Source: Symbiodinium natans (lineage: Eukaryota; Sar; Dinophyceae; Suessiales; Symbiodiniaceae). From it: 64,000 nt of DNA. A program made the position numbers and the translations under genes. Location: the NCBI GenBank assembly GCA_905221605.1, contig CAJNDS010000142.1:142200-206199 (forward strand). The letters are read 5' to 3'. The notes below the pieces were generated by a model that saw only the letters and a program-made list of their open reading frames with translations, had not been told where the DNA came from and searched no databases. Shown piece by piece: positions 57,537 through 64,000 of this stretch. Within the stretch, counting starts at the first letter, position 1. Every line of letters begins with the position of its first letter.

Positions 57537-57609
57537 AGCGCCGGAGTCGAGGGTTTTAGGGTTTAGGGCTCAAACTCATTGCTCGTTTCTGCTTATTTTG
57601 GTGTTGTGG

Positions 57610-57610
<1 letters not shown>

Positions 57611-57642
<32 letters not shown>
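57611..57642. repeat. GA dinucleotide repeat
   Basis: (GA)15-16. Confidence 0.97.
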
Positions 57643-57644
<2 letters not shown>

Positions 57645-57909
57645 CCCCTTACCACCCACATGTAGAACCTGGGCATAGGGTTTAGGGTTCAGGCCTGGTA
57701 GAACCACTCCAGGGTCTTAAGGGTCTTAGGCAGCGTTGAGGGTTTAGGGTTTCATGCCCTTTTCACACAGACCCCACCATTTTTAAACCTTAAACCTTCA
57801 AAGCCCCCCAAAAGAATCCTCAAACCCCTAAACCTGCCAACCCTCGACCCTCAACCCAGAACCCCAAGCCCTAAGCCCTAAGCCCTAAACCCTAAACCCG
57901 CAATCTGCG

Positions 57910-57978
57910 GCCGAGGGGGCCGAAGATTGGTGCTTCAAGGAAGCCTCCCGTGATGCAGTCAACCAATCCGCGGCCTGA
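57910..57978 (+). CDS. Probable terminal exon
   Basis: The plus strand reads AAEGAEDWCFKEASRDAVNQ then SAA and TGA at 57976-57978. Confidence 0.55.
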   Translation, partial: AEGAEDWCFKEASRDAVNQSAA

Positions 57979-58069
57979 GTTTGGGGGGGGGGGGGTTAGG
58001 AGTTAGGAACTGTAGACTGTCTGGTGTTCGGGGAGAGGAGTTCCAAACCCTAAACCCTAAACCCTAAAC

Positions 58070-58140
58070 CCAAAAACTCCCGGGAATAGAAGAAGGCCAG
58101 CACTCTTGCTCAAACCGTGAATTAGCCGAACGTCCTTCCC
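58070..58140 (-). CDS. Exon-like fragment
   Basis: After acceptor CGCCTTGCAG the minus strand reads IPGKDVRLIHGLSKSAGLLL then FPG. Confidence 0.5.
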
Positions 58141-58465
58141 CGGAATCTGCAAGGCGGAGGGGCCGGCTTGGCTGCTTTGGGGTTTAGGGTTTAGGGTTTA
58201 GGGTTTAGGGTTTAGGGTGATGAGGGATCCTCAGGCCTGCATTCGGCCTCATACCTGAAGACTCTGAACCTTAGAGCTCAATCAACCCTAAACCCTGAAC
58301 CCTGAACCCTCATTAAACCATAAACCCTAAAACAACCCCCCCCCCCCCAAAAAAAAAAAAAAAAAAAACACCAAAACCAACCTGAACCCCAACTGCCCCC
58401 CCCCCCCCCCCCCAAACCCTAAACCCTAAACCCCGAAACCTAAACCCCAAACCCAAAAACCGACC

Positions 58466-58546
58466 GGCCACATCTACAGAATGCCGGGCCCGCGTGCGCA
58501 AGAGACCAAAGAGGGAACGCCGCTCCTCATTCCAGACCTGTCGTGA
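58466..58546 (+). CDS. Probable terminal exon
   Basis: The plus strand reads GHIYRMPGPRAQETKEGTPL then LIPDLS, TGA at 58544-58546. C-rich array before, G-rich after. Confidence 0.55.
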   Translation, partial: GHIYRMPGPRAQETKEGTPLLIPDLS

Positions 58547-58559
58547 GCTGGAGGCTGGC

Positions 58560-59405
58560 TTTGGGGGTTTAGGGTTTAGGGTTTAGGGTTGAGGGTTTAG
58601 GGTTTAGGGTTAGACTTGGGGGTCACAAGGTTCATGGCGGATGGGTTTTAGGGTTGCGGGAGTTTAGGGAGTTTAGGGTTTGGGGTGAAGTTTAGGGTTT
58701 CGTGTTTACAGGGTTTGGGGAATTTAGGGTTTCGGGCTTTGTGGGTTCTAGGGGGGGTGTATGGGTGCTTTGCGGTTTATTAGGTTTAGGGGGTTTAGGA
58801 GGTTCATGGCTGTTGGAGGCATAGCTGGTTGGGGATGTTTGCCAGGGAGTGGTTTAGGGTTTAAGAGGATTCAATGCTGTCTGTTTAGGGTTGAAGGTCT
58901 GGGGTTTACTGCTTCTGAAACGAACGGCGGAACCCGACAAGCTACCGTGTTTCTGGGAAAGGCATATGTATGACATGCGCATGCAACTGGTTCATCTATC
59001 TATGTACCTACAAGATACAAAAATGAATCAACAAATGAAATAGATATAAACAAATATACAATATATATATATATATATTATACATTTATATGTATCGGGA
59101 ACCCTGAACCCTAAACCCTAAACCCGAGACCCTAAACCCTTTGTTCACACACAGGGAGAACACTCTGATCCCTGAATACACGGCCAAGGCGATTCTCTAC
59201 TGCCCTTAGAACCAGCATCAAGGCACTATGCTTAATGCTTTTCATGCTCCTTTCGGTTTCGTATTTTAAAAGACATGAATTAATCTTCCCTTGGGCTTTA
59301 GAGAAACAAAAACCCTAAACCCCAAACCCTAGCCCCAAACCCTGAACCACAGCCCTATACCCTAAACCCTAAAGCCTAGCCCTAAACCCTAAACCCTAAA
59401 CCCCA
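58560..59405. repeat. Degenerate arrays and unassigned DNA
   Basis: 58560-58860 degenerate G-rich units; 59055-59090 an AT tract; 59310-59405 C-rich units. No gene. Confidence 0.7.
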
Positions 59406-59411
59406 AACCCT

Positions 59412-59523
59412 ATAAAGAACTGCGGAAATACTGCCTCCTCATCAGCCAACAGAGCCGGAATTCGCGCCAGGCTTTCCCGGAGCCTGCTGGGGACTCGGGG
59501 GGGTCTGTAAGGTTGTCCATACG
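59412..59523 (+). CDS. Coding exon
   Basis: The plus strand reads KELRKYCLLISQQSRNSRQA then FPEPAGDSGGSVRLSI and meets CG|GTTTAGGG, so the array supplies the GT donor. Confidence 0.6.
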
Positions 59524-59813
59524 GTTTAGGGTTTAGGATTTAGGGTTTAGGGTTTCGGGCTAGGGTTTAGGGTTAAGGCTTCAGGCTGTCGGCTATCAGC
59601 CTTCTTTTGGATATAGGGGTTTAGGGTGTAGGGTTTAATTAGGACTTAAGGATACAGAGCAGCAGCCAAAACCCTACAAACCCTAACCCTAACCCTACAA
59701 ACCCCACACCCTAAGCCCACACCCTAAGCCCAGTCCTTGCGACCTCTTCTTGGATATATAACCTGAGGGAGAGCCCTAAGGGGTATCCACAGTAAAGATC
59801 GCAGGGGGCGAGC

Positions 59814-60012
59814 GTGGCAGCTTGGGGTTTAGGGTTCAGGCTGACCCTGAAACTGCAAGCCCCAACAAAGCCAGACAACAAAGGAGCATCGGGTTCTCAG
59901 TGCCCTGTGCCTATAGGGAACCCGAGACCTAAACTGCGAATCCTTGAGGAACCCGACACCCTAAACGGCCATAAGGACCCCGCGCCTCTGAGACTTCTCG
60001 TGCGCCTGGAAG
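59814..60012 (+). CDS. Exon-like fragment
   Basis: The plus strand reads KPDNKGASGSQCPVPIGNPR then KLRILEEPDTLNGHKDPAPL and RLLVRLEG, then GTTTAGGG. Confidence 0.5.
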
Positions 60013-60464
60013 GGTTTAGGGTTTAGGGTTTAGGGTGTAGGGTTTAGGGTTTAGGGTTTAGGGTTTCGTCAATAGGCCCTAAACCATGAATGCCCCAACC
60101 CATGAGTTTTCGAATTTCGACAGCGGCCAAAGTTGCTGAGGATTCTGAACCCTGTCGATGCCGCTAGGGTTGAGGGATTAGGGAGTATACTCGGGTTAGG
60201 GCTTGTGTAGGATTCAAACAGGGTTGATATAAGGTCTATATGGGTTGATACAGGGTTTAAGGTGTAGGGATTTGATTGCTCAGAGGTTTAGAGGTGTAGG
60301 GTCGCCATAAGCCTGGGCTCTTCCGAGCGCATGTTGCTTTGCAAATGTTCGGTTTAGAAGCGATCCTGACACCCCCCAAACCCCCACCCTAAAGCCAAAA
60401 GCCTGAACCCTAACCCCTAATCTCTAAACCCTACACCCCAAAAAGAGGCCGAACAGGGCACAAA

Positions 60465-60542
60465 ACCCTAAACCCTAAACCCTAAACCCTAAACCCTAAA
60501 CCCTAAACCCTAAACCCTAAACCCTAAACCCTAAACCCTCAT
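60465..60542. repeat. Perfect C-rich array
   Basis: About 11 CCCTAAA units. Confidence 0.97.
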
Positions 60543-60548
60543 CCTAGA

Positions 60549-60840
60549 TTAAGCCGTGCGTTCGGGCTGGGCATTTCGAAGTTGGGGGGGATCCCCGGCC
60601 TCTGCTAGGTCTTGCAATGCCGCAAACATCTGTGCGGCCTCCAGGGGCATCTCTGAGGTTGTGGGCCGAACCCCAAATGCTAGTGGCTGCGAGTCCCCTC
60701 CACCCCTCAAGGGGTCAGGGGCTCGGGGTTTAGGTTTTAGGGCTTAGGGTTTAGGGCTTCGGGTTTAGGGTTTCGGGTTTAGGGCCTCCCCTGCAAGCCT
60801 TGGAACACAGGCTGTCAGTGTTCTTAACAGCTCGGGCCAT
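60549..60840 (-). CDS. Two-exon candidate gene with start and stop
   Basis: Exon 1 from ATG 60840: MARAVKNTDSLCSKACRGG. Exon 2 after CCTTGAG: GGGDSQPLAFGVRPTTSEMP, LEAAQMFAALQDLAEAGDPP and LRNAQPERTA with TAA at 60549-60551. The intron (about 60725-60782) is a degenerate G-rich array. Total about 65-70 residues if complete. Exon 2 has excellent codon use but lacks its own start, so it is easy to miss. Confidence 0.6.
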
Positions 60841-60967
60841 CAGGGTTCAGTTCATGGGGAGGGTTTGGGTTTGGGGGCGAGGCTTGGAGGGGTTGGGGAG
60901 GCTCGGGGTATAGGGTTTTGTGGGGTACAGTACTTAGCTTAACACTTGGGGACTTTACAGGATTTAG

Positions 60968-61175
60968 GTGACAGGCTCTTGGCAAAAAAAACACGGCAGC
61001 GCACCACAAAACCTTTGTGGGAGTTCCGGGGTTAGGGTCATGGGTCAGGGGGCGTTGAAATCTGACGACCGATCTCCATCCCTGACTCAGGACAGGAGCC
61101 ACATGAACAAAAAATCAATGGGGGGCTACTTGTCACAAGCAGTCCGGGATGTAGGGCCTTTGGCTTCGGTAGTTA
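60968..61175 (+). CDS. Coding segment
   Basis: The plus frame ends with DRSHMNKKSMGGYLSQAVRD and VGPLASVVR, good quality; the upstream half (WQKKHGSAPQNLCG) is weaker. Confidence 0.5.
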
Positions 61176-61406
61176 GGGTTTATGGGCTAGGGCGTTTAGG
61201 GGTCTTCTGGGTTTGAGGGCTCGGGATGTGAGACATGTGGGTCAGGCTGTGGGGTTTTAGGGGGCTGAGGGTCAGAGACTTGGGGGTTCCAGGTGGTTTT
61301 GCTTTGGGCTTTAAACTTGGCTGCACTTAGCAGGGTAGCTACAAATTAAATTTTTAGCTGCCTTCTTAAGAAACCCAATAAACCCAAAAAGGCTAAGGAT
61401 CTAAAG

Positions 61407-61575
61407 TTACAGTAAAGAACCACAAAGTAAAGGGCTTAGGGTCTTCATCTGCCCAAAAGCAGAGGGTGCCTGTACAGCAAATTCGGTACGACGGTCGTCT
61501 CGTCCTTGAGCCGAAATCCGCGGCAAGGGCTCGCCCCCCCTCCACGCCCATCCTCCCAGCACTCATGCACGGCAA
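61407..61575 (-). CDS. Probable terminal exon
   Basis: The minus strand reads EPLPRISAQGRDDRRTEFAV then QAPSAFGQMKTLSPLLCGSL and TAA at 61407-61409. A second open minus frame is poorer. Confidence 0.55.
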
Positions 61576-61717
61576 ACCCTACTAAAGCCCCCAAAAGCCC
61601 CTGAAGCCCCTAAAGTTCCTGAAGCCCCTGAAGCCCCTAAAACCCTAAAACCCCTAAAGCCCCTAAAGCCCCTGCAGCCCCTAAAACCCTAAAGTCCCTG
61701 CAGCCCCTAAAACCCCT

Positions 61718-61803
61718 AACCCTAAGCACAGCAACCTGTGGACTGCCGGGGTGGAAGAAAAATCTTCAGAACCAGGGCAGCGGTAAACAGGGAAAGCATA
61801 GAG
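61718..61803 (-). CDS. Exon-like fragment
   Basis: The minus strand reads LYAFPVYRCPGSEDFSSTPA then VHRLLC. To its right (upstream in minus sense) is a TTTGGGGG array. Confidence 0.5.
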
Positions 61804-61804
61804 G

Positions 61805-61935
61805 TTTGGGGTTTGCGGGTTGGGGGTTTGGGGGTTTGGGGGTTTGGGGGTTTGGGGGTTTGGGGGTTTGGGGGTTTGGGGGTTTGGGGGTTGGGGGGTT
61901 TGGGGGTTTTGGGTTTTGGGTTTTGGGTTTAGGCT
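61805..61935. repeat. Octamer array TTTGGGGG
   Basis: About 12 units of an eight-base variant grading into TTTTGGG. Confidence 0.95.
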
Positions 61936-61945
61936 TTGGGGCTCA

Positions 61946-62050
61946 GCTCTAAGTACCGGTGAACAAAGGGCAGCTGCCTTTATTCGGCCTTTACCATGCA
62001 TGGCATACTTCTTTTGGGTGTGCATCTGTTCTGCCCTGTCACATGTGGGT
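61946..62050 (+). CDS. Exon-like fragment with membrane-like segment
   Basis: The plus strand reads ALSTGEQRAAAFIRPLPCMA then YFFWVCICSALSHVG, hydrophobic at the end; then GGTTTAGGG. Confidence 0.5.
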
Positions 62051-62192
62051 TTAGGGTTTAGGGTTTAGGGATTAGGGTTGGGTCGTGGGGACCCTAGTGC
62101 TGTTCGTGCTGTTTTTTTGGGGTTTAGGATTTAGTGGCCCTAAACCCTAAACCCTAAACCCTAAACCCTAAACCCTAAGGGTTCGCCCCGGA

Positions 62193-62285
62193 TGCTTGAC
62201 TGGGGGCTGGTCCGCTGCCTTGGCCAGCGGCGTGCCGGGAGGCACCAAGGATTCCAGGAGAATCTTCGAGGAACAGTTCTAGGGT
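62193..62285 (+). CDS. Exon-like fragment
   Basis: The plus strand reads MLDWGLVRCLGQRRAGRHQG then FQENLRGTVL, C-rich array before it. Confidence 0.5.
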
Positions 62286-62535
62286 CCTTATATTTAAGGT
62301 TTAGGGTCTAGGGTTTAGGGCTTAGGGCTTAGGGCTTAGGGTTTAGGGTTTCGGGCTTAGGGTTTAGCGGGTTCATGGGGGGTAGGTACCTAGCGAACCT
62401 TAGGGAAGCCCCGGGCGCCTTAGGGAGTAGTGGGGAGTGTTAGGGAACCTTGGCTTACATATCCCCTTGAACCACTCTCCCTTCAGGACATTATAAAGCA
62501 GGGCTTGGGTGAGAGGCACGAAACCCTACACCCTC

Positions 62536-62550
62536 GGGGGGGGGGGGGGT

Positions 62551-62623
<73 letters not shown>
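62536..62623. repeat. Poly-G tract, 88 bases
   Basis: G with three T interruptions. Length likely unreliable in sequencing. Confidence 0.97.
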
Positions 62624-62624
<1 letters not shown>

Positions 62625-62740
62625 GGTATAGGGCAATGCATCGTCCAGGGTTGAGGGTTTATGCAGCTTGGAACGATTTTGGGTTACACGTGCTAATGAA
62701 CACTGTAAGCTCTGTTTTCTCCATGCTTGTTTGTGTCTAG

Positions 62741-62797
62741 CTCTCGAGGCTTATCCACGACATGAGGGAGTATGACAGGGACTCTGGAAGATCATAA
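62741..62797 (+). CDS. Terminal exon
   Basis: Acceptor TTTGTGTCTAG then LSRLIHDMREYDRDSGRS and TAA at 62795-62797. The good pyrimidine-rich acceptor makes it credible despite its length. Confidence 0.55.
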   Translation, partial: LSRLIHDMREYDRDSGRS

Positions 62798-63079
62798 AAA
62801 CTGGCGTGATTGCAGTCGCATTCCTAGGTCGTGTCTCGGACCCTCAACCCTAAACCCCAAACGGTAAGCTGTGGTGGTCTTGAACCCCTCGATGGAAAAA
62901 AAACCCAGGCTTTTCTGGCTGCAGCCCAAAGCCAATACATACACAATACAAAAGCAGGTTGTGGCTAGAACAAGGTTTAGGGTTCAGGATCTCTCCGAAA
63001 ACCTTCCTGTAGGTAGGATCCGCGCAAACTCAATAAAGGAGGAACCTGGCTTCTCACAAGGCCCTACCTAGCAAACGTC

Positions 63080-63121
63080 ATGAAGGATATTGAAGTCGAT
63101 CTATGCGGGTCTCTTTCCAGA
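63080..63121 (+). CDS. Short exon-like fragment
   Basis: MKDIEVDLCGSLSR with ATG at 63080; the frame then continues into CCCCAAA repeat translation. Confidence 0.35.
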
Positions 63122-63156
63122 ACAAGGGCTCTTGGAACCCCAAACCCTAAAACCGC

Positions 63157-63250
63157 CCAAACCCCAAACCCCAAACCCCAAACCCCAAACCCCAAACCCC
63201 AAACCCCAAACCCCAAACCCCAAACCCCAAACCCCAAACCCCAAACCCTA
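63157..63250. repeat. CCCCAAA array
   Basis: About 13 perfect units of a one-base variant. Unlike CCCTAAA it has no stop codon, so it creates open frames (PQTPNPK repeats) on both strands. Confidence 0.97.
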
Positions 63251-63329
63251 AACCCTCAGGAAGTATGTTGCAGCGTAAACGCTGAAGCCTCAACCCAAAA
63301 CCCAAAACCCTGAACCTCGAACCTTTCAA

Positions 63330-63392
63330 CCCTTGGTACTCCGACTTGGCCTTGAAAGCAACGCACTGCGTGGCAGAAGCCTGGCAAGATAG
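63330..63392 (+). CDS. Exon-like fragment
   Basis: The plus strand reads PWYSDLALKATHCVAEAWQD. Confidence 0.5.
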   Translation, partial: PLVLRLGLESNALRGRSLAR

Positions 63393-63394
63393 GG

Positions 63395-63615
63395 GTTAGG
63401 GTTTAGGGTTTAGGGTGCAGGGTTTAGGGGTTTAGGGGTTTAGGGGTTTAGGGGTTTAGGGGTTTAGGGGTTTAGGGGTTTAGGGGTTTAGGGGTTTTAG
63501 GGGTTTAGGGGTTTAGGGGTTTAGGGGTTTAGGGGTTTAGGGGTTTAGGGGTTTAGGGGTTTAGGGGTTTAGGGGTTTAGGGGTTTAGGGGTTTAGGGGT
63601 TTAGGGGTTTAGGGT
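63395..63615. repeat. Octamer array TTTAGGGG
   Basis: About 24 near-perfect units of TTTAGGGG after a few TTTAGGG. Confidence 0.97.
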
Positions 63616-63737
63616 CTGGTGCTTCAGGGAAGGGAACAGGGGGGAAGGAACGTAGGGTAATTACTACTGACCCCCAACCCCCTACACCCTAAATCCTTAG
63701 AGAGCGATAACGAAGCATACGAGTAGTTCTCTAAATT

Positions 63738-63855
63738 AGGGTCCCTGGTTTGGTCCCTATGTAGTACGGCAGCTTTTAATGAAGACCCCAATTCGGGACC
63801 CTCAGTAAGAAAACTAAAGGGTTTACATTAGGGGTCCCTTAGTTTCGTAAACCAC
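63738..63855. mobile_element. Family G-like element
   Basis: AGGGTCCCTGGTTTGG and AATTCGGGACCC inside, ending TTAGGGGTCCCTTAGTTTCGTAAACC; the end matches the G terminus. Confidence 0.6.
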
Positions 63856-63857
63856 GT

Positions 63858-63915
63858 TTTGTGTCTGCCGAGGGGATGCCATCACGGCCTCAGTCTGCCA
63901 ACCTTGTTGAGAGGG
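63858..63915 (+). CDS. Short exon-like fragment
   Basis: The plus strand reads VSAEGMPSRPQSANLVER and meets G|GTTTAGGGG, donor GT from the array. Confidence 0.45.
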
Positions 63916-63916
63916 T

Positions 63917-64000
63917 TTAGGGGTTAGGGGGGTTTAGGGGGGTTTAGGGGGGTTTAGGGGGGTTTAGGGGGGTTTAGGGGGGTTTAGGGGGGTTTAGGGG
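63917..64000. repeat. Decamer array TTTAGGGGGG
   Basis: Seven or more units of a ten-base G-expanded variant running off the window end. Confidence 0.95.

Noticed and set aside
61681-62025. Frame with repeated PPNPQTPK residues
   Set aside because: TTTGGGGG octamer translation; only the last part, kept as the 61718-61803 exon, looks real.
63080-63313. Frame with repeated PNPKPQT residues
   Set aside because: Only the first 14 codons look like protein; the rest is the CCCCAAA array, which lacks stop codons.
63917-64000. Right telomere at the window end
   Set aside because: Units are the ten-base variant TTTAGGGGGG rather than the canonical heptamer, and the window edge is arbitrary.

Overview
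The window looks like nuclear DNA of a dinoflagellate. The evidence is: (1) hundreds of copies of the heptamer TTTAGGG/CCCTAAA, the telomere unit reported for dinoflagellates, used here as interstitial arrays rather than at a chromosome end; (2) very short exons (about 40-300 bases) with GC-rich third positions; (3) introns with GC or GA as well as GT donors and AG|G acceptors; (4) introns made of short terminal-inverted-repeat (TIR) elements, i.e. introners; and (5) one gene (minus strand, 19538-17145) with the THNWGN / DVVR / AFAVNQH / RAWCVAEI motifs that I recognise from many predicted dinoflagellate proteins of unknown function. No bacterial, organellar or rRNA genes were seen. Species cannot be named from the sequence. 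Layout: 1-7.6 kb holds minus-strand exon-like pieces (partly coiled-coil) in long C-rich and G-rich arrays. 8.2-10.9 kb holds plus-strand exons. 11-15.8 kb is mixed. 15.8-17.1 kb is a plus-strand gene of five phase-compatible exons, converging on the THNWGN-type gene (19.5-17.1 kb, minus), which follows a multi-pass membrane protein gene on the same strand (start codon 22067, exons to about 19850). 22.3-23.4 kb is a plus-strand exon chain. 24.1-25.4 kb is a minus-strand chain with a leucine-rich-repeat-like stretch. 25.4-29.7 kb is mostly repeats, including a GC-rich 16-bp tandem array. 30-35 kb has scattered exons. 35.6-37.0 kb is an AT-rich island free of telomere-type repeats. 37-64 kb returns to scattered exons on both strands among arrays and TIR elements. 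The main result concerns how exons and repeats fit together. In the 22.1-19.9 kb gene I could join eight exons in frame by hand; each of its seven introns is a recognisable TIR element (families A, B, F below, with C nested in A), a telomere-type array, or an array nested in a TIR element. The same holds for the 19.5-17.1 kb gene. Different element families share ACTTGG...CCAAG(T) ends and leave short flanking duplications. Many exons are preceded in the sense direction by CCCTAAA arrays and followed by TTTAGGG arrays, so introns often start G-rich and end C-rich and could fold as hairpins; the arrays themselves carry GT and TTTAG|G splice-site-like sequences. I consider this system of telomere-type repeats combined with introners as intron material the most interesting content. 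Exon borders were found by eye; most single exons are candidates, and RNA data would decide them.
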